A stretch of DNA of 43,254 bases from Candidatus Ryanbacteria bacterium RIFCSPLOWO2_12_FULL_44_26 (GCA_001821765.1 MHOA01000010.1:1-43254); one strand, 5' to 3'; shown: positions 5,824 to 13,592, counted from the first letter of the stretch. Notes: generated by a model from the letters alone, not told the origin. Program-made: numbers and translations.

Positions 5824-7053
5824 ATGAACAGGTTCTTTGTGAGATTAGCCATTATTCCTTTTTTGGGAATAATTACTGTATTTTTGGGGAATACGTCAGC
5901 CGCTGCAGAAATTCCCAAGGTGGATTGCAGTAAAATAAAAACCCTGTCGCCTTTTTACCATAACAACTCCATGCAGGCGGTGCGTGTTGAGCAGGAACTT
6001 CGCCAAAAAGGCGACATTGAAAGCGCGGATACGCTAGAGTATATATCATGCGTTCCTCAAGGAACGTGGTTTGTTGGCGGAGATAAAAGCGCCGTGAAAT
6101 CTCGGGCATCGGGAATTGTTCGGGATGCGGCGGCGGAGGGAAAAATTCCGGTGTTGGTGCTTTATAATGCTCCTGCCGGAAATCGCAACGCATGGTTAAG
6201 CGGTGTTGGAGACGCCGGTGCATATAAAGAATGGGTAAGGGCGATTGCAGAAGGAGTCGGTTCGAACGAGGCGTGGGTCATGCTTGAGCCGGATGCGATT
6301 GCGCTTGCCGGAAATCTTAGCGGTCAAGATCAGAATGAGAGATTTGGACAAATCAGCGATGCCATATCTATTCTTAAAACATATGCCCCCCATGTTCGCG
6401 TGTATATTGACGGGGGACATAGCTCATGGAAAAGTGAACAGGCGCAAGCTGATTTTCTCCTTCGCGCGGGAATTGAAAAGGCTGATGGGTTTTTTACCAA
6501 CGTGTCTCATTTTCGCAGCACTGCTGATGAAATTACCTATGGGAAATCGGTTTCCGGGCTTGTTGGAGGAAAACACTTTGTCATTGATACCAGCAGAAAC
6601 GGAAAGGGGTCGTTGAACTATGAATGGTGTAATCCGTCCGGAAGAGCAATTGGAGTGCGGCCGACGTTGAATACCGGCGATCCGTTTGTTGATGCATATT
6701 TATGGATCAAACTGCCCGGAGAATCTGACGGCACCTGCAATGGCGGCCCGTCTGCCGGTAAGTTTTGGCTTGAATATGCGCTCGGTCTTGTACATGAGGC
6801 GCTGACACTGTCGTTATTTGAGGAACCGCTCACCATGGGAACGGAAAGCTCTCAAGCCGCTCCAGAAACGGTTCAAGAGGACAACACGGCACCAACCCCG
6901 ATCACAGAATCAACCCCAATTCGAGAACAGTCCTTTGGTACAAATGAAAGCGAAACTCATTCGCTCTATAAAAATGAATCCTTCTTTAAGAGGAGAACAT
7001 CCTATATTTCCGTAACGGAGCAATTGAGGTCGAGGTTTAGGAGCGGCACTTAA
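5824..7053 (+). CDS. Secreted GH6 cellulase-like glycoside hydrolase
   Basis: A 409-aa exported protein with an N-terminal signal peptide (RLAIIPFLGIITVFLG, cleavage probably after SAAA). The GH6 fold is clear: VMLEPDAIAL (D157, matching the general acid D221 of Trichoderma Cel6A), VYIDGGHSSW, HFVIDTSRNGKG, WCNPSGRAIG and LPGESDGTCNGGPSAGKFW. GH6 enzymes cut beta-1,4-glucan with inversion. The usual DRDC segment is replaced by GNRNAW around residues 119-124, so the auxiliary Asp (D175 of Cel6A) seems absent. The last ~70 residues are Thr/Glu/Ser-rich and disordered. ATG 5824 directly precedes the signal peptide. It is likely controlled by the ECF sigma factor encoded at 10313-10867. Confidence 0.92.
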   Translation: MNRFFVRLAIIPFLGIITVFLGNTSAAAEIPKVDCSKIKTLSPFYHNNSMQAVRVEQELRQKGDIESADTLEYISCVPQGTWFVGGDKSAVKSRASGIVRDAAAEGKIPVLVLYNAPAGNRNAWLSGVGDAGAYKEWVRAIAEGVGSNEAWVMLEPDAIALAGNLSGQDQNERFGQISDAISILKTYAPHVRVYIDGGHSSWKSEQAQADFLLRAGIEKADGFFTNVSHFRSTADEITYGKSVSGLVGGKHFVIDTSRNGKGSLNYEWCNPSGRAIGVRPTLNTGDPFVDAYLWIKLPGESDGTCNGGPSAGKFWLEYALGLVHEALTLSLFEEPLTMGTESSQAAPETVQEDNTAPTPITESTPIREQSFGTNESETHSLYKNESFFKRRTSYISVTEQLRSRFRSGT

Positions 7054-7112
7054 GCCATTTACATTTTCTCTGCGCTCAATGGTTTTCGGGCCTTGTTATG
7101 CACCTTGCGCGC

Positions 7113-7142
7113 TTGACAAGCCGGGACGAAAAACTCTACCCT
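7113..7142 (+). promoter_or_regulatory. Promoter of 6S RNA 1
   Basis: TTGACA (7113-7118), 18-nt spacer, TACCCT (7137-7142), with the RNA starting near 7148. Confidence 0.75.
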
Positions 7143-7147
7143 AAAAG

Positions 7148-7316
7148 TAGGCAGCGTTCCGATAGGCATTCCGATTAATATTTCATACTACTGCGTCCGA
7201 ATCGCTTCGGCCTGCGGGCTGTAAGCTGAGGACCAAACAATGGAGTTTTGCGGACATACCTTAAGAGCGCTGCCTACCCGTTGAAACAAAAATCCCCCGA
7301 GGGGGATTTTTGTTTT
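7148..7316 (+). ncRNA. ssrS: 6S RNA (copy 1)
   Basis: A promoter-to-terminator unit without a coding frame. The ends form a 10-bp closing stem, GTAGGCAGCG (7147-7156) with CGCTGCCTAC (7268-7277). Inside is CCGATTAATATTTCATACTAC, close to the central-bubble strand of E. coli 6S RNA (CCGATATTTCATACCAC), and on the 3' side ATACCTTAAGAGC resembles its AAGCCTTAAAACTGC. 6S RNA mimics an open promoter and sequesters housekeeping RNA polymerase. CATACTACTGC (7184-7194) is repeated exactly in a second 6S-like RNA at 19812-19980. The terminator (7287-7316) completes the unit. Confidence 0.72.
7287..7316 (+). terminator. Terminator of 6S RNA 1
   Basis: Stem AAAAATCCCCC/GGGGGATTTTT with a 2-nt loop and following TGTTTTC. 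Confidence 0.85.
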
Positions 7317-7382
7317 CTTATTTATAAGGGGACGGATAGTCTGTATTTCGCACTTTGAGAAAAATTGTTATAATCTTTAGGC

Positions 7383-7979
7383 ATGAAAAAAGAAAATATC
7401 AATAACATTGTCGATTTTCTTTTTGAGGTCGGGATGCTCGCGAAGACCCCGAGAAGCGGGTTTTTCTTTTTGGGAAGCGGCGAGCAAAGTGTTGCCGAGC
7501 ATGTAAACAGAACAGCGTACATCGGTTTTGTGCTGGCTTCCATCGCGAACGATATTGATGCTTCAAAAGTGCTTAAAATGTGTATTTTTCATGACCTCGC
7601 CGAGGCGCGGGTATCTGATTTAAATTATGTGCACCAAAAGTACACCGAAAGAAAAGAACACCAAGCCATAGAAGATTTAGCCAAGGCGCTGCCGTTTGGC
7701 GATGCCATTCGCAGCATTATCGGTGAATATGAACAAAGAGAAAGCAAAGAGGCAAAACTTGCTAAAGACGCGGACACCTTGGAATTTCTTTTGTCGCTTA
7801 AGGAGCAGGTTGATATCGGGAATGAACGGGCGAAAACATGGACACCGCCTTTGCTTAAACGGCTGTTGACCGATGAAGCAAAGGAACTTGCTAAAGTGAT
7901 TGTGGAAACGGACTCCGACCGATGGTGGTATGGCAATAAAAATGATGATTGGTGGGTGAGCCGGGGAAAAGAACGCTAG
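7383..7979 (+). CDS. HD-domain hydrolase, YfbR/HDDC2 type
   Basis: A 198-aa metal-dependent phosphohydrolase of the HD superfamily. The metal ligands are visible as AEHVNR, IFHDLAEARVSDL and AKDADTLEFLL. The closest known group is the 5'-deoxynucleotidase YfbR and HDDC2, which dephosphorylate deoxynucleoside monophosphates and keep nucleotide pools balanced. TATAAT (7369-7374) ends 8 nt before ATG 7383 and there is no Shine-Dalgarno, so the mRNA is probably leaderless. A palindromic terminator overlaps the stop codon. Substrate is inference from family. Confidence 0.85.
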   Translation: MKKENINNIVDFLFEVGMLAKTPRSGFFFLGSGEQSVAEHVNRTAYIGFVLASIANDIDASKVLKMCIFHDLAEARVSDLNYVHQKYTERKEHQAIEDLAKALPFGDAIRSIIGEYEQRESKEAKLAKDADTLEFLLSLKEQVDIGNERAKTWTPPLLKRLLTDEAKELAKVIVETDSDRWWYGNKNDDWWVSRGKER

Positions 7980-7989
7980 CGTTCTTTTT
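7967..7989 (+). terminator. Terminator overlapping the HD gene stop
   Basis: Palindrome AAAAGAACGC/GCGTTCTTTT followed by T; the stop TAG lies at its centre. Confidence 0.75.
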
Positions 7990-8116
7990 GCGTGAAAGTT
8001 TTCTAGCGGCGGCAGCCCGTCCGATTTCTCGGCTGGAATATAGAAGTGATATACTACTATATAAATAATGTACTTTTCACATGAACTTCTGAACTTCAGA
8101 AAGGAGGCGATGGAGA

Positions 8117-8749
8117 GTGCGACTAAAGAGAACGCGAGAGATTCTTTTTAGAGAATTAAGTAATCGCGAGATCAGAATATTCCTTATTTTTATTGCGCGG
8201 GACTGCGGATTGCTATCTGTTCTTGAAAAATCCGTGCAGCAAAGAAAAGATCAGCGCGCTTTCCCTGCAATAAACGCGCATCGGCTTCTTTGCTGCATGT
8301 CCAGATTGTTGACCGGCATTCCCGTTCGTGAGGTCAGCGTTAAAGAGCGCAAGATGCTTGTTGCTTCCGTTGGATTCTTGAAAAGACGGTTAGAACGGTA
8401 TTATCGCGGACGCATTTGGTCAGGCGTGCAGGATATTCATATCCTTCACCCTGTCTATGGAAAGATGTACGCGACACCCCACGCGATTGATCGCTTTTTC
8501 GAATGCGTTTCCCTCGAACTCTTGGTTGCATTGGCGCGTGACAGGAACGTATCAAGAAATATCATAAGCTGTTTCTGTGAATCTTTGAAGCGTTCGCGGC
8601 AAAAGGCCTTTATGGAGGGACGCAGGGCCGAATGTTCCATCGGCAGCGCCCGTGATGCTGTAAAGCATCTTCACGACGTATGGCTTGATGTGTGGTTCGC
8701 CGTCACGGAAAAAGGAGAAACGGTTGTTGCCGTCGAGCGGCCGTACTAA
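8117..8749 (+). CDS. Unknown protein, mostly helical
   Basis: A 210-aa Arg-rich product that I do not recognise. It contains several predicted helices, a central YRGRIWSGVQDIHILHPVYGK segment followed by ATPHAIDRFFECVSLELLVALARD, and a Cys-rich CFCESLKRS stretch. There is no signal peptide or TM helix. GTG 8117 is chosen because AAAGGAGG lies 9 nt upstream; an ATG at 8109 opens only a 13-codon frame. A small inverted repeat TTCTGAA/TTCAGAA sits against the Shine-Dalgarno and could modulate translation. A terminator overlaps its end, so it is monocistronic. Confidence 0.7.
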   Translation: MRLKRTREILFRELSNREIRIFLIFIARDCGLLSVLEKSVQQRKDQRAFPAINAHRLLCCMSRLLTGIPVREVSVKERKMLVASVGFLKRRLERYYRGRIWSGVQDIHILHPVYGKMYATPHAIDRFFECVSLELLVALARDRNVSRNIISCFCESLKRSRQKAFMEGRRAECSIGSARDAVKHLHDVWLDVWFAVTEKGETVVAVERPY

Positions 8750-8768
8750 GTGATACGGCCGCTTTTTA
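8737..8768 (+). terminator. Terminator overlapping the 8117 gene end
   Basis: Stem GCGGCCGTA/TACGGCCGC around an 8-nt loop, then TTTTTAT. The stop codon lies in the loop. Confidence 0.9.
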
Positions 8769-8793
8769 TATGCCAGAAAAGCTCTCTTATAGT

Positions 8794-10329
8794 TTATTGT
8801 GTCGTAAATGACTGCTCGGTTGACGTTGCGGTATTCCCGGCAGCGTCTTTAGAGATAGCGATGTAGTAATATGTTGTGCTTGCAGTGAGGTTTGGGAAAT
8901 TGAGCAGATGGGAAGTAAGCAGGTTGATGTGTTCGTTGGCAAACAGCGTATTTGGCGCGGTGACGGGCGTTGACGTGCCCATAAGAACGTTTCCGGTTGC
9001 CTCTTCGTCGGTTAGCCAGCTAACGGCCGTTGAGCTCGCGGTGATATTGGATGCGGTGAGATTGCTTATGGCGGGAGCTGTGGTATCCGGCGTAGTTGTT
9101 GCGGTGCCGTTGTCATGATCACCGTCTTCATCCTCTTCGCAGCGGCCTATCGTGTCGCCGTGCCGAAGGTGTTTTGGCAGATCTCTTCGTTTGATTATTA
9201 TGGTTTCGCGCCCGTCTTCATCCTCGTGTTCGTCATTTTCACTTTCGTCTTCATCTCTGTCGTCATCATCCCCATCATTTATATGGCAGATAGTAATTTT
9301 GCCTCTCTCGTCTCTATCGTCTCTTCTGTCTTTTCCTTTGTTTTCGTTGTCGTTTGCAGCTTCGTCTTCGTCATCTTCATCTTCATTCTTGTTTTCTTTC
9401 TGTTTTTCCACGTCATTTTTGTGTTTGATTTTAAGGTCTAGCTTTATATCGCCATCCTTCATCTTTAACATTTCCAGATTTTTATTGTTCTTATATTTAA
9501 GATCTGTCTTTGCGTCGTCATCATCTTGATCTTCGTCTTGCCCTTGAAACTGAAACATTACTTCCAGTTTTTCGGCTGATGTCTCTACCTTGATTTTTAA
9601 CTTTTCATCGCTTGATGTGATTTTTACCGTTTTAAGGGTGAACAGATGTTTTTCAACAATAGAGCGCAACTCTTCTATAATTTCGTCTATAACGGCAGCT
9701 GCGAGCGCGTTGCCCCTGTTCAGTAAATCTGTTTTGTTGCGTTCTAAGTGTTCAAGCGCCGTTGTAAGCGCAAGCTCGGCGCGGTCAACATTTCCTTTTA
9801 TCTTCGGCGGTTTTTCGCCGTCGGTATGCGGCGTGGTAGTTGCGGTTGTGGTTGCGGTAGCATCCTCCAGCGGGGTTGATGTGGCAGTTGCGGTAAGATG
9901 ATCAAAATCATCACCTGCTGCGGTTTCGGTTAAAACAGCGGCCACAATAATTTTCGCCTCATCAAGCCGCTCTTTTGAAAACCGAATAATAAGCTCATCT
10001 TTTTTCTTATTCGATGCAAGCGCGAGCCGCACCCGTTCTGCCGCTATATCAATAGAGAAAAGCAAATCTCCGGGCTTTGCGTTATCGGCAAACGCAACGG
10101 TTGTTCCCGAAGAGATAAGAAATAATATAAGCGCAATCGCCGTTGCAGCAAATTTTATTCGCCGTTTCGCAAACAGCAACGGTTCAAATAAGAAATGATG
10201 CCAGCGTGCAGTTTGTTTTTCGTGGCGTGAAAGGCGTGTTTCAATATGCGACCAAAGCACCTGTTGCTCGACCGGTGATAGCGGTTTTGGTTTAGCCTTT
10301 TTTAGCAACTGTTCAATGTTTTGGCGCAT
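8794..10329 (-). CDS. DUF5667-type membrane protein with acidic region and FN3 domain
   Basis: A 511-aa membrane-anchored protein, probably the regulator of the adjacent ECF sigma factor. The N-terminus (~55 aa) is cytosolic and basic, a TM helix lies at about 58-80 (FAATAIALILFLISSG), and the following KPGDLLFSIDIAAERVRLAL is the DUF5667 signature. The middle is extremely acidic (long Asp/Glu runs, ~270-400) and holds a split CHIN...LPKHLRHGDTIGRC motif, normally seen as CHxPPG...LPAHLxHGD in secreted proteins. A fibronectin type III-like domain fills the last ~95 residues. Its start overlaps the sigma gene end by 17 nt, so the two are translationally coupled. Anti-sigma function is inference. 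Confidence 0.82.
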   Translation of the reverse strand: MRQNIEQLLKKAKPKPLSPVEQQVLWSHIETRLSRHEKQTARWHHFLFEPLLFAKRRIKFAATAIALILFLISSGTTVAFADNAKPGDLLFSIDIAAERVRLALASNKKKDELIIRFSKERLDEAKIIVAAVLTETAAGDDFDHLTATATSTPLEDATATTTATTTPHTDGEKPPKIKGNVDRAELALTTALEHLERNKTDLLNRGNALAAAVIDEIIEELRSIVEKHLFTLKTVKITSSDEKLKIKVETSAEKLEVMFQFQGQDEDQDDDDAKTDLKYKNNKNLEMLKMKDGDIKLDLKIKHKNDVEKQKENKNEDEDDEDEAANDNENKGKDRRDDRDERGKITICHINDGDDDDRDEDESENDEHEDEDGRETIIIKRRDLPKHLRHGDTIGRCEEDEDGDHDNGTATTTPDTTAPAISNLTASNITASSTAVSWLTDEEATGNVLMGTSTPVTAPNTLFANEHINLLTSHLLNFPNLTASTTYYYIAISKDAAGNTATSTEQSFTTQ

Positions 10330-10867
10330 ATCGTTCGTTATCCTCGTTGGCTATCTGTTGTAATTTCGAAAGCGCGCGGTGGTGGCGTACCTTCGCAGTA
10401 TTCTCACTTATTCCCATAACAGCGGCGATACCAGCGAACGAGAGGTCACTCCAGTAGCGCAGACGCAGCAACTCTCGATCCTGCTCCCCGAGATGTCCAA
10501 GCAGCCCCTCAATATATTGATAATCGGGATATAAGATGTCATAGGAATCTTTTATATGCTGTTCGTTGAACTCTACAACATCCGCTCTTTTTTTAAAATG
10601 TCGTGACAGTTTTCGTTTGAGGATTATATATACAAATCCGAGGAACTCCTCATCGCTTGAATACTCAAAACCGTCAAATGAGATCCATAAATCTATAAAA
10701 GTTTCTTGGAGGATGTCCAGCGCATCTTCGCGCTGTCGGGTGCGTGAGAGCGCGTACGCGAACAACCTGTCTTGTAACAGCGTTACAATTTCGTGAAAAG
10801 CCTCCGTTTCCCCATGTAGAGCCTTTTTGATCAATGGCTGCAGGTTATGCTGCGTACGCGTACTCAC
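10313..10867 (-). CDS. ECF-type RNA polymerase sigma factor
   Basis: A 184-aa sigma-70 factor of the ECF class. Region 2 is seen around residues 25-90 (LFAYALSRTRQREDALDILQETFIDLW) and region 4 around 120-170 (LGEQDRELLRLRYWSDLSFAGIAAVMGISENTAKVRHHRALSKL). It would direct RNA polymerase to a special set of promoters. GTG 10867 lies just downstream of a TGTAAC-N17-ACAT element that also precedes the GH6 gene, pointing to autoregulation and control of the cellulase. It is co-transcribed with the DUF5667 gene. Confidence 0.92.
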   Translation of the reverse strand: MSTRTQHNLQPLIKKALHGETEAFHEIVTLLQDRLFAYALSRTRQREDALDILQETFIDLWISFDGFEYSSDEEFLGFVYIILKRKLSRHFKKRADVVEFNEQHIKDSYDILYPDYQYIEGLLGHLGEQDRELLRLRYWSDLSFAGIAAVMGISENTAKVRHHRALSKLQQIANEDNERYAPKH

Positions 10868-10869
10868 TG

Positions 10870-10915
10870 TAATGCTCTTTACCGTAAAATGTCATCTTAC
10901 CGTAAAAAGGTTACA
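10870..10915 (-). promoter_or_regulatory. ECF-type autoregulatory promoter
   Basis: Read on the minus strand: TGTAAC (10915-10910), 17-nt spacer, then ACATTTTACGGTAAAGAGCA. It matches the GH6 promoter in the -35, in the TTTTTA after it, and in most of the -10 block. TTTTACGGTAA also occurs twice here, 18 bp apart, which may be a further operator. Confidence 0.7.
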
Positions 10916-11063
10916 TTTTGGAAGGAAGTTCGGCGTTTATAGAAACCGCGAAAAGTCTTCGTGCGGATCGCCGCAACATATTAACTTTTCCGATCAAGTA
11001 AGTTAACATTCTTACTGGCTGCTTCATTGAAAATTTTCATGTTTTTTGGGAGGAAGGGCGCCT

Positions 11064-11513
11064 ATGCCGAATGATGAGGAACAAGTCAGTCAAGAATTAC
11101 GCAGTTCCCTTGAAAAAGAATACGATGTAGTTGGAGCTGACTGGAGATTTCTGATAGGTACCAGATTCGCTATGCTGGCTTTTTCTATCACCTTAATTTC
11201 ATTTCTGCTCGGTGTGTATCGTTACATGATTACTGCCTTTACGGATGTTGACTTGTCTGGATTATCAGCCGATCAAGTGTTAGACCTGATCAAACTGCGA
11301 AACGAAGCTTTGAGAGTAATCCCGGTCATCGGCGCTGTAACAGCGGGGTTGCTTTTGCTTGTTGAGTGGAGAACAAGAAATTTGTATCACCAAGGATGCG
11401 CGCAGAGAGCTGAAAAAATTGAGGAAATGTTAGGAATTGAAAATGGCCATTTCAGGAAGTTCGCCGATTCCTCGATTCCTTTCGGTTTTGGCACCCACCC
11501 TTTGCAATTGTAA
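11064..11513 (+). CDS. Two-TM membrane protein, module A
   Basis: A 149-aa protein with an acidic N-terminus, TM1 around residues 33-55 following a WRFLIGTRF motif, a short loop, and TM2 around 92-110 followed by WRTRNLYHQGCAQRAEKIEEMLGI, an amphipathic coiled-coil-like helix. It is a paralogue of the protein at 16762-17283, which repeats the RFxxGxRF and RNxxxYxxCxxRxxxxEExLxI pattern. The fold recalls small two-TM effector or sensor proteins, but I cannot name a family. ATG 11064 is set by GGGAGGAAGG upstream. A tiny one-TM gene follows at 11593. Confidence 0.72.
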   Translation: MPNDEEQVSQELRSSLEKEYDVVGADWRFLIGTRFAMLAFSITLISFLLGVYRYMITAFTDVDLSGLSADQVLDLIKLRNEALRVIPVIGAVTAGLLLLVEWRTRNLYHQGCAQRAEKIEEMLGIENGHFRKFADSSIPFGFGTHPLQL

Positions 11514-11592
11514 GCGTTTACGTGCTCATGATATTCATTTGGCCTATATTTATGGTCGAGTGAATATTTAGACGCACAAAGGAGGTAATGTG

Positions 11593-11727
11593 ATGCAGAA
11601 AAATGTTGAAGGTCACCACCCCGCAGTGCTCTGGTTCCACCGCAGGGTGATACCGGTTTTGTTCGGGGCTGTTTTTGTTGCATTCATGTATATTGCAGTG
11701 TTATACATAATGCGGCTCCTTGACTAG
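11593..11727 (+). CDS. Tiny one-TM protein, module A
   Basis: A 44-aa product: a short basic/His-containing N-terminus (MQKNVEGHHPAVLWFHRR), one TM helix (VIPVLFGAVFVAFMYIAVLYIM) and RLLD. AAAGGAGGT lies 6 nt before ATG 11593, a near-perfect Shine-Dalgarno. It follows the two-TM gene, as in module B (17303). Function unknown; it may be a partner subunit. Confidence 0.7.
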   Translation: MQKNVEGHHPAVLWFHRRVIPVLFGAVFVAFMYIAVLYIMRLLD

Positions 11728-11755
11728 CGGCTCGTTAGCGAGCATCAAGATATGT

Positions 11756-11791
11756 CCTTGTGTGTCAGATATACACAAGGGCTTTCTTTTT
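11756..11791 (+). terminator. Terminator of module A
   Basis: Stem CCTTGTGT/ACACAAGG followed by GCTTTCTTTTT. Confidence 0.8.
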
Positions 11792-11822
11792 CAGAAAAAA
11801 TGAGTCAGGAGGCGGCGGTGAA

Positions 11823-11879
11823 ATGCACTTGCTCATCACGCTTTCCTGTTTACACGAAGCGGCCTTTCTGATTGAATGA
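11823..11879 (+). CDS. Possible 18-aa leader peptide
   Basis: AGGAGG (near 11808) precedes GTG 11819 and ATG 11823. The ATG frame gives MHLLITLSCLHEAAFLIE; the GTG frame is also short and ends at 11870. It may be a leader peptide for the 11908 gene or simply a stray ribosome-binding site. Confidence 0.25.
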   Translation: MHLLITLSCLHEAAFLIE

Positions 11880-11907
11880 ATGTGGATTTGCGAACAAGGA
11901 GGTCTTT

Positions 11908-12186
11908 ATGACTGCCGATAAGATAAGAGAGGCGCTTTCAATCTATCAGGCAAAGTTTACCGCCGAAGAAATATCGAAATGGAGATTCCCAGACGACCAA
12001 AAAGCAGTGCCTTTCCTAAAGGCCACGCTTTCCCATGCGCACTGGATGATTGATGAGATATACGGTTTTCTTGCGGAGGGAAAGATTGAAAAGGCACACC
12101 GATGGCTCGGTTTCATACAGGGAGTTCTTTGGGCAACCGGGCAATATACCATAGAAGATTTGGCCGCACATAGCCGCTCTTTGTAA
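11908..12186 (+). CDS. Small helical protein of unknown function
   Basis: A 92-aa soluble helical protein. The second half contains EKAHRWLGFIQGVLWATGQYTIEDLAAHSR; I have the impression that this RWLGFIQGVLW pattern recurs in small proteins from CPR genomes and phages, but I know no function. AAGGAGG lies 5 nt before ATG 11908, so the frame's upstream Met at 11872 is not used. It is followed after 92 nt by another short gene with its own Shine-Dalgarno. Confidence 0.7.
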   Translation: MTADKIREALSIYQAKFTAEEISKWRFPDDQKAVPFLKATLSHAHWMIDEIYGFLAEGKIEKAHRWLGFIQGVLWATGQYTIEDLAAHSRSL

Positions 12187-12278
12187 AGGTTCTTTACGGA
12201 CAGTAAAAAACAGGCCCCTCGGATTTTGCATTTGATATAGGTGGGTAAAAAATAAACCTAAATGAAGGAGGCGAACCA

Positions 12279-12626
12279 ATGGCACAACTTTCCGAAATGT
12301 TAAGCGCGGTGAACCAGCATTGGAACATCAATGATCTAAAACGGGTGTATCCGCACCTTAGCAGGAAACCCAGGTCTCGGCATCAAGCAGAATGTGTCAA
12401 ACAGATCAGTCTTCATTTTGCCGAAGCCTGTGAAAGGCTTGCAGAGGCATGTGAGGAAGTTGGCCACGGGAATGTGCTTAACGTTCATAAGGTTCAGGAA
12501 GCGTTGCAACGTTTTCTTGTTAGTACGCTGCAGCTTGCCAACGTGTTGGGGTGCGGCGATCGCGACCTCGAGTTTCTGCTTAAGGAATGGGTAAAAAAAC
12601 GAGCAGTGTTGCCGGACGTGCGGTAA
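12279..12626 (+). CDS. Small helical protein of unknown function
   Basis: A 115-aa soluble protein, mostly helical, with HFAEACERLAEACEEVGHGN and a LQRFLVSTLQLANVLGC segment. No recognisable domain and no membrane segment. GAAGGAGGCG upstream fixes ATG 12279. It shares a transcript with the 11908 gene, and a strong terminator follows. Confidence 0.7.
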   Translation: MAQLSEMLSAVNQHWNINDLKRVYPHLSRKPRSRHQAECVKQISLHFAEACERLAEACEEVGHGNVLNVHKVQEALQRFLVSTLQLANVLGCGDRDLEFLLKEWVKKRAVLPDVR

Positions 12627-12668
12627 TACGCCCGGAGCATTACTAGTTCCAGCGGAACTATCCAAAAG

Positions 12669-12697
12669 AACCGCCCGCAAGCGTGGGCGGTTTTTTT
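12669..12697 (+). terminator. Terminator after the 12279 gene
   Basis: Stem AACCGCCC/GGGCGGTT with an 8-nt loop and a T7 tract. Confidence 0.92.
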
Positions 12698-12714
12698 ATA
12701 TAAAACTCGTGAAA

Positions 12715-13362
12715 CTAAACAATTTTAAGAAGATCTAGTATGGACCGTATAACGAAGTCGGCTCTGGAGAAATCATCATTTTTCGAGTAGTTGCTAGGTA
12801 ATACGGCACAACGCAGCCCAGCATTCTTTGCAGCTGAGAGACCTACAACCGTATCTTCCACAGCAAGAAGTTTTTTACTGGGAAGATTAAGTTGTTCAAT
12901 AGCACATAAATATGTTTCTGGATACGGTTTTCTATGTTTGACATTTTCACCGGTAATCACTACGGAAAACATCTTGTTAAGCCCGGATCTCTTAAAAAAC
13001 TTCTCAACAATTTCCAATCGATTAGTTGTAGCGATTGCCAATTTTTTCTTTTTAGAAGATAAACTTTGAATTATTTCTGGAATCTGTGACGGCACAACTG
13101 CCATTTTGTCCCATAGTTCATTATAATTTTTCTTGTTTTGTTCATATATTTTTTTTTGCTCCTTAGTGTCAATAATACTGCGTTTCTCCGCAAACAGAGG
13201 AATAAAGTCGACAGAAGATTTTCCCGGGATATAGGTTAATTCCGCAGCATCTAGGGGCTCACCTATATCTTCAAAAGTTTTTATGGCAGCTGATGTGTTG
13301 ACTTTTTCAGAGTCAACGAGTATACCATCGAAATCGAATATTATGCCTTTAATGTATCGCAT
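12715..13362 (-). CDS. HAD-family phosphatase (beta-phosphoglucomutase-like)
   Basis: A 215-aa haloacid-dehalogenase hydrolase. Motif I is IIFDFDGILVDSE at the N-terminus (nucleophile and acid Asp), the helical cap follows, motif II is LAIATTNRLEIV, the motif III Lys is in VKHRKPYPETY, and motif IV is LLAVEDTVVGLSAAKNAG. This layout is that of the PGM/phosphoglycolate phosphatase group; the substrate is unknown. A TATAAA box ends 6 nt before ATG 13362 and no Shine-Dalgarno is seen, so it may be leaderless. Palindrome CCAATGAACATTGG lies just upstream. Confidence 0.88.
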   Translation of the reverse strand: MRYIKGIIFDFDGILVDSEKVNTSAAIKTFEDIGEPLDAAELTYIPGKSSVDFIPLFAEKRSIIDTKEQKKIYEQNKKNYNELWDKMAVVPSQIPEIIQSLSSKKKKLAIATTNRLEIVEKFFKRSGLNKMFSVVITGENVKHRKPYPETYLCAIEQLNLPSKKLLAVEDTVVGLSAAKNAGLRCAVLPSNYSKNDDFSRADFVIRSILDLLKIV

Positions 13363-13380
13363 TCAATATTTATATAACTA

Positions 13381-13394
13381 CCAATGAACATTGG
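13381..13394. promoter_or_regulatory. Palindrome upstream of the HAD gene
   Basis: CCAATG-AA-CATTGG is a perfect 6-2-6 palindrome ahead of the -10 region of the HAD gene and may be an operator. A second, weaker inverted repeat GCAACAT/ATGTTGC lies at 13447-13467. Nothing else is seen in 13395-13527. Confidence 0.4.
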
Positions 13395-13527
13395 GAAGAG
13401 CTTTACTTACAGCCCCGGATTTTTTATTTAGCAGAAGGGTCGTTTTGCAACATACCCAAAATGTTGCCTTCCGTACCTTTATAATACTTCAACTTACTGT
13501 TATCAATCCAGTTTTTTGAACTTAGAC

Positions 13528-13570
13528 AAAAACAGGACCTCTCCTTAATTCCCAGGAAAGGTCCTTTTAC
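13528..13570 (-). terminator. Terminator after the small basic gene
   Basis: On the minus strand, AGGACCTTTCC pairs with GGAGAGGTCCT (one mismatch), followed by a T-rich tract. Confidence 0.7.
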
Positions 13571-13592
13571 TTGAGGAACAAATGAGGTAGTC

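Noticed and set aside
8876-9901. Plus-strand frames with long Ser/Phe/Val runs
   Set aside because: They are the antisense of the acidic region of the DUF5667 protein; repeated GAx codons give open frames by chance.
11823-11879. Leader peptide upstream of the 11908 gene as a firm call
   Set aside because: The Shine-Dalgarno is good, but two overlapping short frames compete and nothing shows translation; kept only at low confidence.
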